Positions 51,380 through 61,174 are shown, counted from the stretch's first letter. The stretch is 64,000 bases of DNA from BRH-c54 sp965284565 (GCA_965284565.1 OZ260100.1:2542001-2606000); one strand, 5' to 3'. A program made the numbers and translations. Notes: generated by a model not told the origin, from the sequence alone.

Positions 51380-53029
51380 ATGCTAAAAATTAAGACATTA
51401 CTGTTAACTGTTTTTTCAGGGCTTATGCCAATTTTATCTTTTGCTCAAAATCAATCTGAAGGTATAGGTATTGATGAGAAAATAGAAAACTTTTTTAAGC
51501 CAATTGCTGATGCTGTGGCATATGTGGTTTTTTATGATATTAGTATTTTAGGTCATTCTGTTCCAATAGTTTTGTTAGTTTTAATAGGAGGAGCATTATA
51601 TTTTACGTTTTATTTTAAGTTTCCTAATATAAGGTTGCTTGGAAAAGCGGTAAATGTTGTAAGAGGAAAATATGAAGATATTGATAAACATGATGCTTAT
51701 GTAGCAGAAGGAGATCCAACCCCAGGAGGAGATGTTTTTGAAACAATCAAGGTAGAAGGAGAGAAGCATGGGGAGGTAACTCCATTTCAGGCATTAACAG
51801 CAGCTTTATCAGCAACGGTTGGTTTAGGAAATATTGCTGGAGTTGCGATAGCTGTTGCTATTGGTGGTCCTGGAGCAACATTTTGGATGATTATTGCTGG
51901 TTTTATTGGCATGGCTTCTAAGTTTACAGAGTGTACACTTGGTGTTAAATATAGGGATATTGATGAGGACGGAACAGTACATGGTGGACCAATGTATTAT
52001 TTATCAAAAGGATTGAAAGAAAAAGGAATGGGAGGATTAGGAAAAGTGTTAGCAATATTTTTTGCAATAATGTGTGTGGGTGGTTCTTTTGGAGGGGGGA
52101 ACATGTTTCAGGCTAATCAGGCTGCTTCTCAATTTATTCAAATGATGAATATTGAAGCTAGTTATGCTGGGTTTATTTTTGGGGTTATTGTTGCAATTAT
52201 TGTTGGTGTGGTAATTATTGGGGGAATTAAAAAAATTGGAGCAGTAACAGAAAAAATAGTTCCATTTATGGCAGTAATATACGTTGGTGCTGCTTTAGTT
52301 ATTTTAGGAATAAATTTTTCGTTAATTCCAACGGCTTTCGGGATGATATTCGATGGAGCTTTTTCTCCTGAAGCAGGTTTAGGTGGAATTGTAGGAGTTT
52401 TAATTGTTGGTTTTCAAAGAGCAGCATTTTCAAATGAAGCAGGAGTTGGTTCTGCTGCAATTGCTCACTCTGCTGTTAAAACAAAATACCCTGCGAGTGA
52501 AGGTGTGGTAGCTTTATTAGAACCTCTTATAGATACAGTGATTATTTGTACTATGACTGCTTTAGTTATTATTATAGTGAATTTAAAAAATGGTTTGTTT
52601 AATTACGGAAATCTTGATGCAACTAAAGATAATGTATTTTTAAATTCAACAGGAGAACCTGTTAATGGAGTAGATTTAACTTCTTTAGCATTTGATACAG
52701 CAATACCTAACTTCTCTATTGTATTGACAATAGCGGTTATCTTATTTGCTTTTTCTACTATGCTTTCTTGGTCTTATTATGGGTTACAAGCTTGGAAATT
52801 TTTATTTGGTAAAGGAAAAACAGTTGATTTAATCTATAAATTTTTGTTTTTAGTTTTTGTAGTTATTGGAGCTTCAATAAGTTTAGGTTCAGTTATAAAA
52901 TTTTCTGATGCTATGATTTTTGCTATGGTTTTTCCAAATATTCTTGGGTTACTCTTACTTTCTTCTATAGTAAGAGAGGAATTAAATAAATATAAGAATA
53001 AGATTAAAGCTTTTGTAAAACAAAAATAG
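51380..53029 (+). CDS. Sodium/alanine symporter (AGCS family)
   Basis: The 549-residue protein has a signal-like first helix and about ten to eleven further membrane helices. The family block GLGNIAGVAIAVAIGGPGATFWM and GMASKFTECTLGVKYRD, plus HGGPMYYLSKGL and SNEAGVGSAAIAHSA, identify the amino-acid carrier family that imports alanine or glycine with sodium. It works with the alanine dehydrogenase at 33828 in a plausible catabolic route. A strong promoter lies just upstream. The next gene starts one base after its stop. Confidence 0.94.
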   Translation: MLKIKTLLLTVFSGLMPILSFAQNQSEGIGIDEKIENFFKPIADAVAYVVFYDISILGHSVPIVLLVLIGGALYFTFYFKFPNIRLLGKAVNVVRGKYEDIDKHDAYVAEGDPTPGGDVFETIKVEGEKHGEVTPFQALTAALSATVGLGNIAGVAIAVAIGGPGATFWMIIAGFIGMASKFTECTLGVKYRDIDEDGTVHGGPMYYLSKGLKEKGMGGLGKVLAIFFAIMCVGGSFGGGNMFQANQAASQFIQMMNIEASYAGFIFGVIVAIIVGVVIIGGIKKIGAVTEKIVPFMAVIYVGAALVILGINFSLIPTAFGMIFDGAFSPEAGLGGIVGVLIVGFQRAAFSNEAGVGSAAIAHSAVKTKYPASEGVVALLEPLIDTVIICTMTALVIIIVNLKNGLFNYGNLDATKDNVFLNSTGEPVNGVDLTSLAFDTAIPNFSIVLTIAVILFAFSTMLSWSYYGLQAWKFLFGKGKTVDLIYKFLFLVFVVIGASISLGSVIKFSDAMIFAMVFPNILGLLLLSSIVREELNKYKNKIKAFVKQK

Positions 53030-53030
53030 G

Positions 53031-53945
53031 ATGACTATTAAAGACTACTTTTCTTTCACCAAAAGTGAAAAAAGAGGAGTAATTGTTTTACTCATTATTC
53101 TTTTATTAATACTATTTTCTTTTCCATTTGTTGATTATCTAAAACAACAAAATACGCCTGACTTTACAGCGTATGAAAATGATATTATAGCTTTTGAAAA
53201 AGCATTAGAAGAACAGAAAAAACACCAAAAGCAAGCTTATCAACAAAAAGATATACAAGCATTATCCATTACTTTGTTTGACTTTAACCCGAATACCATT
53301 TCTGATGAAGAATGGAAGCAATTAGGATTTAGAGATTGGCAAATAAAAACCATTAATAATTACAAGGCTAAAGGCGGAAACTGGAGAACCAAAGCTGATG
53401 TAAAAAAGATTTATGGTATAAGTGATAAGCATTACGAACTACTTTTTCCGCATATTTTGTTGCCAGAAACTATTGAGAAAACAAATAAACAATATGATAA
53501 ACCATCAAAGAAATCCTTTGAAAATAAGTTTGAGAAAAAGGATTACTCTCAAAAAATTGATATTAATACAGCCGATAGTGCTTTGCTTACCAATATAAAA
53601 GGTATTGGACCTGCTTATTCAAGTAGAATAATTAAATATAGAGATTTACTTGGTGGTTTTATTGCAAAAGAACAATTGAAAGAAGTTTGGGGGTTTTCAG
53701 AAGAAACCTATCAAATGGCTTTACCACAAATTGTGGTTTCTGATAAAGTTCAAAAAATTAATATAAATAAAGCTACTGCTGATGCATTAAAACAACATCC
53801 GTACATCAATTGGAAAATTGCCAATGCTATTGAAAAATATAGAAAAGCTAACGGTAATTATAAATCTATAGCAGATTTGAATAAGCTTCACTTGTTGGAT
53901 AAAGCTACTATTGAAAAAATTAGTCCTTATTTAAGGGTAGAGTAG
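53031..53945 (+). CDS. Helix-hairpin-helix protein with membrane anchor (ComEA-like)
   Basis: The 304-residue product has a membrane helix near residues 17-37 (RGVIVLLIILLLILFSFPFV). Three helix-hairpin-helix DNA-binding repeats follow: FDFNPNTISDEEWKQLGF (about 85), IDINTADSALLTNIKGIGPAY (about 180) and ININKATADALKQHPYINWK (about 245). The N-in-C-out arrangement places the repeats outside the membrane. Related ComEA-type proteins help DNA uptake; no competence genes are adjacent, so this is tentative. Confidence 0.85.
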   Translation: MTIKDYFSFTKSEKRGVIVLLIILLLILFSFPFVDYLKQQNTPDFTAYENDIIAFEKALEEQKKHQKQAYQQKDIQALSITLFDFNPNTISDEEWKQLGFRDWQIKTINNYKAKGGNWRTKADVKKIYGISDKHYELLFPHILLPETIEKTNKQYDKPSKKSFENKFEKKDYSQKIDINTADSALLTNIKGIGPAYSSRIIKYRDLLGGFIAKEQLKEVWGFSEETYQMALPQIVVSDKVQKININKATADALKQHPYINWKIANAIEKYRKANGNYKSIADLNKLHLLDKATIEKISPYLRVE

Positions 53946-53949
53946 AGTT

Positions 53950-54489
53950 TTATTCTTCACAAGAATAGATTTTCTCTACATTTTTAAACACTACTTTCTT
54001 AATGGTTGTAGGCATTTCTATTATTTCGTAAGGGTAAGTAATTACAGAAGTGGTCATACAATTATTATCAGGAATATTTTCCTCTACAATAACCATTACA
54101 TTATTTTCGTGCTCCGTTATAGATGCTATTTTTATTGAAAAACCACCATTATTTTGCTCTCCCATGGTGGTTAATAAAACCATTTTGTTTTCAAAATTTA
54201 ATACAGGAACAGCAGGTTTTTTCATGTAGTTAGAGTAAGCTTCGTTCCAAACTTCTTCTAATTTTTCTTGAGAAGTTATCACTATATTTTGTTTTCCTAA
54301 AAAGCCACCATTATTACCTTCGCTTAGCGTGCTAAAATTAACTTCTTTAAAAGTTGAAGCAGCATCAGTTTTAGTAGTTTCTGTGGTGTTGGTTGTGTTA
54401 GTTGTGTTAGTCACTTCTGTAGTTGTTTCTTTAGTTGATTTGCAGGCAACAAAAACTATCAGTATGGATATGGGGATAAATATTTTCAT
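53950..54489 (-). CDS. PrcB-type lipoprotein
   Basis: I place the start at the ATG ending at 54489 (179 residues), because MKIFIPISILIVFVAC is a lipoprotein signal and the longer frame overlaps pdxJ. A spacer of tandem TNTT repeats follows. Then comes the PrcB C-terminal-like domain (VLLTTMGEQNNGGFSIKIAS, VEENIPDNNCMTTSVITYPYEIIE), known from the dentilisin protease complex of Treponema. It is four bases from the end of the opposing HhH gene. Its role is unknown. Confidence 0.78.
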   Translation of the reverse strand: MKIFIPISILIVFVACKSTKETTTEVTNTTNTTNTTETTKTDAASTFKEVNFSTLSEGNNGGFLGKQNIVITSQEKLEEVWNEAYSNYMKKPAVPVLNFENKMVLLTTMGEQNNGGFSIKIASITEHENNVMVIVEENIPDNNCMTTSVITYPYEIIEMPTTIKKVVFKNVEKIYSCEE

Positions 54490-54494
54490 AAGTT

Positions 54495-55208
54495 TTATTT
54501 TAAACAGTTTAAATATTTTTTTATAGTCATTTCCATGCCAAAATACAGGGCATCGCAAACTAATGCATGTCCGATAGATACTTCTTTTAAATAAGGAATC
54601 TTACTTTTAAAATAAGCTAAGTTGTCCAAATTCAAATCGTGTCCGGCATTTATTTCTAATCCTAACGAATGAGCTAGGTTAGCCGCTTCAACATAAGGAG
54701 CAATGGCTTTTTCTTTGTTATTAGAAAAGTCTTCTGCATACGGACCAGTATAAAACTCAACTCTATCGGTTCCTGTGTCAACAGCATTTTTAATGTTTTC
54801 TAAATTGGTATCTACAAAAATAGAAGTTCTAATATTATGCTGCTTAAATTCAGCGATTACTTCCTTTAAAAAATCTTTTTGTTTTATAGTGTCCCAGCCA
54901 GCATTAGAAGTCAGTACTCCAGGAGGGTCTGGAACCAAAGTAACTTGAGCAGGTTTTATAGCTAATACTAACTGAATAAATTTGGTGTTTGGAAAACCTT
55001 CAATATTAAATTCGGTAGTTAAAATTGGATTTAAATCATAAACATCTTGATATCGTATATGTCTTTCGTCTGGTCGTGGATGGACGGTAATTCCTTCAGC
55101 ACCAAATTGCTCACAGTCTTTAGCCATCTGAACTAAATTGGGTAAATTTTCTCCACGAGCATTTCTGATGGTTGCAATTTTATTAATATTAACACTTAAC
55201 TTTGTCAT
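54495..55208 (-). CDS. pdxJ: Pyridoxine 5'-phosphate synthase
   Basis: The 237-residue TIM-barrel enzyme makes pyridoxine phosphate (vitamin B6) from 1-deoxy-xylulose 5-phosphate and 3-amino-2-oxopropyl phosphate. Blocks are LSVNINKIATIRNARGEN, AEGITVHPRPDERHIRYQDV, VTLVPDPPG, VDTGTDRVEFYTGPYA, LEINAGHDLNLDNL and EVSIGHALVCDAL, all standard. It is head-to-head with the CBS-domain gene. The downstream lipoprotein gene is on the same strand. Confidence 0.97.
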   Translation of the reverse strand: MTKLSVNINKIATIRNARGENLPNLVQMAKDCEQFGAEGITVHPRPDERHIRYQDVYDLNPILTTEFNIEGFPNTKFIQLVLAIKPAQVTLVPDPPGVLTSNAGWDTIKQKDFLKEVIAEFKQHNIRTSIFVDTNLENIKNAVDTGTDRVEFYTGPYAEDFSNNKEKAIAPYVEAANLAHSLGLEINAGHDLNLDNLAYFKSKIPYLKEVSIGHALVCDALYFGMEMTIKKYLNCLK

Positions 55209-55288
55209 TGTAATATTTTAGTATTTTTACAAAATTGCCTGTTGACTAATATCAATAGCAATAATTAATACAAAAGTATAAACAAATT

Positions 55289-55957
55289 TTGATTATGATA
55301 GCTTCTCAATTAATTACTTATGAGATACCACCATTAAAACTTTCTGACAAAGGAAGTAGAGCTTTAGATTGGATGGAAGAATTTAAAGTAACAGACCTTC
55401 CTGTGGTTGATAATGGTGAATATTTGGGAATGATAGAGGAAACGCAATTGTTAGATAGAAACAATATTGACGATTTGATTAATTCCTATAACCTAATGTT
55501 TAAGAAGCCTTTTGTACATGAAAATCAACATGTTTTTGAGATTATTTCTTTAATAGTTCAAAATGAAGTAGATTTATTACCAGTTTTAGGATCTAATGAT
55601 AAGTTTTTGGGTATTATTACCATTAATAGTATTTTAAAATTTTTTTCAGAAACGGTTTCTATTGCCAATCAGGGTAGTATCATTACAATTCAATTAAATA
55701 TAAATGATTATTCATTAGCAGAAATTGCCAAAATTGTTGAATCTGACAATGCTAAAATATTAGCTTCATTCATCACATCACACCCTGATTCTACAAAGCT
55801 AGAGGTAACCTTAAAAATAAATAAAAACGAAATTACGAGAATTTTAGCCACCTTCGAAAGGTTTAATTATACTATCACTGCTTCATATAACGAAACTGAT
55901 TATCAGAAAGATTTACAAAATAGATATGATGAATTCATGAGGTTTTTAAACCCTTAA
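55289..55957 (+). CDS. CBS-domain protein
   Basis: The 222-residue cytoplasmic protein holds a pair of CBS motifs in its first half (DWMEEFKVTDLPVVDNGEYLGMI, then HVFEIISLIVQNEVDLLPVLGSN). An ACT-like second half follows (IITIQLNINDYSLAEIAKIVES). Paired CBS domains bind adenosine nucleotides and regulate partner proteins. The gene ends four bases before the POTRA outer-membrane protein gene, so the two are co-transcribed. The combination is found in other Bacteroidota. No catalytic part is visible. Confidence 0.85.
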   Translation: MIMIASQLITYEIPPLKLSDKGSRALDWMEEFKVTDLPVVDNGEYLGMIEETQLLDRNNIDDLINSYNLMFKKPFVHENQHVFEIISLIVQNEVDLLPVLGSNDKFLGIITINSILKFFSETVSIANQGSIITIQLNINDYSLAEIAKIVESDNAKILASFITSHPDSTKLEVTLKINKNEITRILATFERFNYTITASYNETDYQKDLQNRYDEFMRFLNP

Positions 55958-55961
55958 TTAA

Positions 55962-57386
55962 ATGCTTTTTCGCTCCACTAATTTTTATCCAATAGTATGG
56001 ATGTTGCTGCTTTTGTTGCTTGTTTTTAAACCTACAAAAGCAAGTACAGAAGGCATTAGTATGGACACGGCTGTTGTTGTGGTGGAAGTTAAAATCATAG
56101 GTAACAAAACCACTAAAAACCATATTATAGAAAGAGAGTTTCCGTTTAGTATAAACGATACCATTTCTAAAAATAAGCTTAATTACATTACAGAAAGAAC
56201 ACAAAGCAATTTAATGAATACCTTGCTTTTCAATTTTGTAAATGTTGAAGTAGTTTATTTTACTGATGAAATTATTTCTATTTATGTTACTGTGGAAGAA
56301 CGTTGGTATTGGTGGCCATTACCAATTTTTGAAGTCCAAGAAACTAATTTTAATACTTGGTGGGAAACCAAAAATTTCGATAGAGTAAACTATGGACTTT
56401 ATTTAGCCAAAGAAAACTTTAGAGGAAGGAAAGAACGTTTGGTTTTTAAAGCCCAAGGTGGTTATACCGAAAAAGCTGAGTTTCGTTATCATGTTCCTTA
56501 TCTTAATAAAAAGCAAACACAAGGCTTTATGGTGGGTTTTAATTACAATAGAAACCATGAGGTAATGTATGGAACAACCGATAACAAAAGAGATTTTGTG
56601 AAAATCGATGAACTTTATTTACAAGAACAATTTGTTTCCAGAATAAATTACGAGTATCGCCCCAAGTTATATAACTTACATTCTTTTGAAGTAAGACACC
56701 ATTATTTTAGTATTGCCGATACTGTTTTTGCTCTTTCGGATGAATTTTTAGAGAAGAAAGATAACAATACCAGTTTGTTTAGCTTTTTATACTCTTTTAA
56801 AAGAGACAAGCGAAACTTTAAAAGTTATCCTACAAAAGGGTATTTCGCTGAATTTAATGTAATTAAAAATGGTTTTGGAATTTCCGATCATAATATAGAT
56901 GCTTTGTATGGTTTATTTTCTCTACGTAAGTACTGGAAAATGGGTAGTAGAACATATTTTGCTTTATATACCAAAGGCAAATATTCGTTAGAACGTCCGC
57001 CATTTTACTTGTTAGGCGGATTAGGTTATAATAATAATTTAGTAAGGGGATATGAGTTTTATGTGATTCATGGGGAGCATTACGGATTAGCTAAAACACA
57101 GTTTAGGTATGCCTTAGTAGATAATAAAATTACGTATCTGCCTTTTTTATTTTCTGAGAAATTTAAGAAAGTACCACTTTCTGTTTATTCAGGATTGTTT
57201 TTTGATACAGGGTATGTTTATGACCAAGAGCTGAGCAAGACTAATTCATTAAACAATACCCATTTGTATAGTGCAGGAGTAGCGTTAGATTTTGTTACCT
57301 ATTACGATGTTGTTTTTAGGGTAGAATACAGCTTTAATCACTTAAACGAACACGGTTTGTTCCTTCACTTTGTAGCTCCTTTGTAG
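55962..57386 (+). CDS. Outer-membrane protein with POTRA and barrel domains (BamA/D15-like)
   Basis: The 474-residue product has a signal peptide (MLFRSTNFYPIVWMLLLLLL...). One POTRA-like domain follows (about 38-115; VVEVKIIGNKTTKNHIIEREF, LLFNFVNVEVVYF, SIYVTVEERW). The rest (about 130-474) is a 16-strand-type barrel with aromatic-rich strands (YFALYTKGKYSL, LGGLGYNNNLVRGYEF). It has only one POTRA, fewer than BamA. It is therefore a simpler Omp85-like protein. Its final 22 bases overlap the convergent lgt gene. It is translated right after the CBS gene. Confidence 0.82.
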   Translation: MLFRSTNFYPIVWMLLLLLLVFKPTKASTEGISMDTAVVVVEVKIIGNKTTKNHIIEREFPFSINDTISKNKLNYITERTQSNLMNTLLFNFVNVEVVYFTDEIISIYVTVEERWYWWPLPIFEVQETNFNTWWETKNFDRVNYGLYLAKENFRGRKERLVFKAQGGYTEKAEFRYHVPYLNKKQTQGFMVGFNYNRNHEVMYGTTDNKRDFVKIDELYLQEQFVSRINYEYRPKLYNLHSFEVRHHYFSIADTVFALSDEFLEKKDNNTSLFSFLYSFKRDKRNFKSYPTKGYFAEFNVIKNGFGISDHNIDALYGLFSLRKYWKMGSRTYFALYTKGKYSLERPPFYLLGGLGYNNNLVRGYEFYVIHGEHYGLAKTQFRYALVDNKITYLPFLFSEKFKKVPLSVYSGLFFDTGYVYDQELSKTNSLNNTHLYSAGVALDFVTYYDVVFRVEYSFNHLNEHGLFLHFVAPL

Positions 57387-58522
57387 GATTTTTTAGCATA
57401 CCAAATGCCACCAATTCCAACAATAACAAGCAATACAGCAATAATTTCTGCTTGTGTAGCTTTCATTCCTAAAATGTTATAATCAGGGTTAATTCTTATT
57501 TTTTCTATCAGAAAACGCTCTATACCATTAAAAATAAGATATAAAGAAAACATTATTCCGGGAGTTGTTATTTTTTTTCTGAAAGCCCATAAACCACCAA
57601 AAATCATGAAAGCCATTACGGTTTCGTAAAACGGGGTAGGCCAAACAGGAGTCGCTAATTCGTAGCAATATTTACCTTCACAACCGGCAATTAAAATCCC
57701 TTCGCCATTAACATTGTGTGGGTAGGTAAAAGACCACATCCAATCAGGTAAAAAGCTTATTGCTTCCGGTATAGGTAGTTCGTTGGTGGTTCCCCAATCG
57801 CCATCACCCGAAAGCTGACAACCAATTCTGCCAATTCCGTAAGCGAGCATTAACCCCGGAGCACATGCGTCTATAACATGCACTAATTTCAACCCTTTTT
57901 TGTGGGCATAATATACTACAGCACCACCACCAATTATTAATCCACCATAAATACTCAATCCAGAGCCTGATAAAATTACACCAATAGGGTCTTCCATTAA
58001 TCTTTCTAAATCCTCAACAGCATCAAATAGTTTTGCTCCTAAAATCCCACCAATGGCAGCAATAAAAGTCATGTTGCCCACATGTTGGTAAGGACGAACA
58101 ACTTCGGTTACTTCTTTAGGTTCTGGCAATCTGTTTTTTTCTGCTTCTCTATATTTTAGGTAAGCTAGTACAGCTGCCAATACAATCCCTGAAAGTAAAT
58201 TGCCTTCTAAAGACATTACATAAGACTGTAAATCTTCAGCAGCCTGAGCATAGTTTAAAATAATTCCTCCTAATTTATAACCGATAACAAAACCGAAAAG
58301 TCCGTTGCTAAGCAATTCATTTACAGATGCTTTTTTGCCTTTAATTACTTTTATCGTATCGGCAGATAATAATCCATCAGCTTCTTTTCTTTTCATTTCC
58401 TGTACAAAAAGTAAATTAGCTGCTATAAAGGCTAAGGCTACCATAAACCCAAACATGGGCAATGGAAACGAAAAAGAAAATCCGAATAAGTAGTTGATTA
58501 AATCTGATAGGAATGGAAACAT
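57365..58522 (-). CDS. lgt: Prolipoprotein diacylglyceryl transferase, extended form
   Basis: The 385-residue inner-membrane enzyme puts diacylglycerol on the lipobox Cys of prolipoproteins. The signature YGIGRIGCQLSGDGDWG contains the essential Arg and acidic site. Other motifs are ILSGSGLSIYGGLIIG and TPFYETVMAF. It is about 90-100 residues longer than typical Lgt. The extra length comes from an additional N-terminal region and an inserted segment after the first helices. It is the last gene of the operon with aspC and mtaB (gaps of 12 and 39 bases). It overlaps the POTRA gene by 22 bases. Confidence 0.92.
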   Translation of the reverse strand: MFPFLSDLINYLFGFSFSFPLPMFGFMVALAFIAANLLFVQEMKRKEADGLLSADTIKVIKGKKASVNELLSNGLFGFVIGYKLGGIILNYAQAAEDLQSYVMSLEGNLLSGIVLAAVLAYLKYREAEKNRLPEPKEVTEVVRPYQHVGNMTFIAAIGGILGAKLFDAVEDLERLMEDPIGVILSGSGLSIYGGLIIGGGAVVYYAHKKGLKLVHVIDACAPGLMLAYGIGRIGCQLSGDGDWGTTNELPIPEAISFLPDWMWSFTYPHNVNGEGILIAGCEGKYCYELATPVWPTPFYETVMAFMIFGGLWAFRKKITTPGIMFSLYLIFNGIERFLIEKIRINPDYNILGMKATQAEIIAVLLVIVGIGGIWYAKKSYKGATK

Positions 58523-58561
58523 TTTTTTAGTTTGAAGTTTATAAGTTTAATGGTTTTAATT

Positions 58562-59884
58562 TTAAACCTCTAATTTGTAATTTAAAATTAACTCTCCTTC
58601 TGCAACATTTTCTGAATCAATAGTGCTTATGTTAATTTGTTGTATGGTGTTTTCTAAGGCAGTCTCGTAAGGAACTTTTACTTTAATGTAATTTTCAGTA
58701 AAACCATTTAAAAAGCCTTCATGTTGTTCGGCTTCCAGTAAAACATTAAACGATTTACCTAAAAACTGCTCATAAAAATATCTTTTTTTCTTTTCAGAAA
58801 GAATGTGCAACATTTTACTTCTTTCGCTTCTTACTTCTTTCGGTACCGGATTATCTAGTTTAATCGCAGTTGTATTTTGTCTTTCGGAATAAGTAAATAC
58901 ATGCAAGTAGGAGATAGGCAATTCGTTTAAGAAGTTGTAAGTTTCTAAAAAATCTTCCTCTGTTTCATCAGGAAAACCAACAATAACATCTACACCAATA
59001 CAAGCGTGAGGCATTTTTTCTTTAATACGATAAACCCTTTCGGAATATAATTCTTTGAGGTATTTTCTACGCATCATTTTTAATATTTTGTTTGAGCCAG
59101 ATTGTAGCGGAATATGAAAATGAGGCATAAACTTATCAGATTGGCTTACAAAATCAATAATATCATTACTCAGTAAGTTTGGTTCTATAGATGATATCCT
59201 GTATCTATTAATACCATCAACTTTGTCTAAAGCTTGAACCAATTGGTAAAAATCTTCTTTTCCTTCTCCTTGACCAAAATCTCCAATGTTTACACCAGTT
59301 AGAACTACTTCTTTAATGTTAGTTTTAGCAATTTCTTCAGCAACTTTTACCGTTTCGGCTATGGATTGATTTCTACTTTTACCTCTTGCCAATGGAATAG
59401 TGCAAAAAGTACAAAAGTAATCGCAACCATCTTGTATTTTAAGGAAAGAACGAGTTCTATCGCCTTGAGAGTAGGATGGGATAAAGTCTTTTGCTTCTTT
59501 AATTTTTGAAGCATAAACCTGAGCAATTTCATTATTTTCTTGTTGATTAAAGTAATCAACTATTTTGAATTTTTCAGCAGCACCAAGCACCATGTTTACA
59601 CCATGAATTTGAGCGATTTCTTTAGGTTTTAATTGAGCATAACAGCCAATTATAGCAACAAATGCATCAGGATTTATTTTTTTAGCTTTCTTTACTAATT
59701 GTTTGCATTTTTTGTCGGCATTTTCGGTAACCGAACAAGTATTTATTACAAAAACATCAGGAGTATCGTTAAAGTCAACTCGTGCAAAACCTTCTTCCTG
59801 AAACATTCTGGCAATAGAAGAAGTTTCTGAAAAATTCAGTTTACAACCGAGGGTATATAAAGCTACTTTTTTTGTTGGGTTCAT
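58562..59884 (-). CDS. mtaB: tRNA t6A37 methylthiotransferase MtaB
   Basis: The 440-residue radical SAM enzyme turns t6A37 into ms2t6A in ANN-decoding tRNAs. The N-terminal MTTase domain has TLGCKLNFSE and VINTCSVTENADKKC (two cluster cysteines) and IIGCYAQ (third). The radical SAM CxxxCxxC is in IQDGCDYFCTFCTIPLARG. A TRAM-like domain ends it. It follows the aminotransferase gene by 12 bases. It is functionally linked to TsaE at 33314. Confidence 0.95.
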   Translation of the reverse strand: MNPTKKVALYTLGCKLNFSETSSIARMFQEEGFARVDFNDTPDVFVINTCSVTENADKKCKQLVKKAKKINPDAFVAIIGCYAQLKPKEIAQIHGVNMVLGAAEKFKIVDYFNQQENNEIAQVYASKIKEAKDFIPSYSQGDRTRSFLKIQDGCDYFCTFCTIPLARGKSRNQSIAETVKVAEEIAKTNIKEVVLTGVNIGDFGQGEGKEDFYQLVQALDKVDGINRYRISSIEPNLLSNDIIDFVSQSDKFMPHFHIPLQSGSNKILKMMRRKYLKELYSERVYRIKEKMPHACIGVDVIVGFPDETEEDFLETYNFLNELPISYLHVFTYSERQNTTAIKLDNPVPKEVRSERSKMLHILSEKKKRYFYEQFLGKSFNVLLEAEQHEGFLNGFTENYIKVKVPYETALENTIQQINISTIDSENVAEGELILNYKLEV

Positions 59885-59896
59885 TAGGAATAATAG

Positions 59897-61093
59897 TTAT
59901 TTTAATAAAGCTAAAGTGTTTTTAATTCTGTTTATGGACTCTCTTAGGATATCTTCAGAAGTAGCATAAGAAATTCGTAGGCATTCTGGATTTCCAAAAG
60001 CATCGCCACTAACTAGAGCCACCAAACCTTCATTTAATAAAAACATACATAAATCTGTTGCATCTTTTATTACTTCTCCGCTATAAGATTTTCCAAAATA
60101 AGAAGAAACATCAGGAAAAAAATAAAAAGCACCTTTTGGTTGGTTCATTTTAATTCCAGGAATATCTTTCATTAAATCATACACCAAGTCTTTTCTTCTT
60201 TGGAAAGCGGCAACCATATCGTTCACAATAGAAGTGTCAGCTTCAAGAGCTGCTTGAGCCGCTTTTTGAGCAATGCTGCAAGTGCCAGAAGTAAACTGAC
60301 CTTGCATTTTGGTGCAAGCATCAGCAATCCATTTTGGAGCGGCAATAAAACCAATTCTCCATCCTGTCATAGCAAAACCCTTTGAAACACCGTTTACTAC
60401 CACTACTTGATCTTTTATAAAATCAAACTGAGCAATGCTTTCGTGTTTACCAACAAAATTAATGTGTTCATAAATCTCATCAGAAACAATAATAATATCA
60501 GGATAATTTTTAACTAGTTCAGCAATTGCCAACAATTCATCTTTAGTATAAACGGAGCCACTAGGATTACAAGGAGAGCTAAACCAAATCATTCTGGTTT
60601 TAGGCGTAATGGCATTTTTAAGTTGATCGATAGTAATTTTAAAATCGGTTTCAATAGTAGTATTTACAATTACAGGAGTAGCTTCAGCAATTTTAATCAT
60701 TTCTATGTAGCTTACCCAATATGGAGCCAATAAAATAACTTCATCCTCCGGATTTAAAATGCTCAATGCTAGATTAGTAAGAGAGTGTTTTGCGCCTGTA
60801 GAAACGACTATTTGTTCAAAAGAATAATCTAAATTATTATCTCTTTTTAATTTGTTTGCCGCAGCTTTTCTAAGCTCTGGATAGCCCGGAACTGGTGTGT
60901 AGTGCGTATAGTTTTCGTCTATTGCTTTTTTAGCAGCATCTTTTATAAGTTGAGGCGTATCAAAATCTGGTTCGCCAATACTTAGGCTAATTACATCTTT
61001 TCCTTCAGCTTGGAGCTCTCTACTTAACCTTGTCATAGCAAGCGTTTGCGACTCACTTAAATTGTTAATTCTGTTAGATAATGTTTTGTTCAT
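59897..61093 (-). CDS. Aspartate aminotransferase, class I PLP enzyme
   Basis: The 398-residue fold-type I aminotransferase has ISLSIGEPDFDTPQLIKDAA, FSSPCNPSGSVY, VSDEIYEHI and the PLP Lys in NGVSKGFAMTGWRIGF. It moves amino groups between aspartate, glutamate and their keto acids. A TAATTTTG motif is only five bases above the ATG, so the transcript may be nearly leaderless. It begins the operon with mtaB and lgt. Confidence 0.92.
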   Translation of the reverse strand: MNKTLSNRINNLSESQTLAMTRLSRELQAEGKDVISLSIGEPDFDTPQLIKDAAKKAIDENYTHYTPVPGYPELRKAAANKLKRDNNLDYSFEQIVVSTGAKHSLTNLALSILNPEDEVILLAPYWVSYIEMIKIAEATPVIVNTTIETDFKITIDQLKNAITPKTRMIWFSSPCNPSGSVYTKDELLAIAELVKNYPDIIIVSDEIYEHINFVGKHESIAQFDFIKDQVVVVNGVSKGFAMTGWRIGFIAAPKWIADACTKMQGQFTSGTCSIAQKAAQAALEADTSIVNDMVAAFQRRKDLVYDLMKDIPGIKMNQPKGAFYFFPDVSSYFGKSYSGEVIKDATDLCMFLLNEGLVALVSGDAFGNPECLRISYATSEDILRESINRIKNTLALLK

Positions 61094-61166
61094 ACAGCAA
61101 AATTAAAGTGGCGAAATTACTGAAAATTGATGTTATAAAATAGTTTTAAGTTATTAAGTAAACGCT

Positions 61167-61174
61167 TAGTTTTG
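61167..61174 (+). promoter_or_regulatory. Putative -7 element of ftcD
   Basis: TAGTTTTG fits TAnnTTTG, 38 bases before the ftcD ATG. The -33 element is unclear. Confidence 0.4.

Noticed and set aside
54361..54430. Short tandem repeat (TNTT codons) in the PrcB-type lipoprotein as a phase-variation tract
   Set aside because: The repeat unit is three bases or multiples of it and imperfect, so length changes would not shift the frame.
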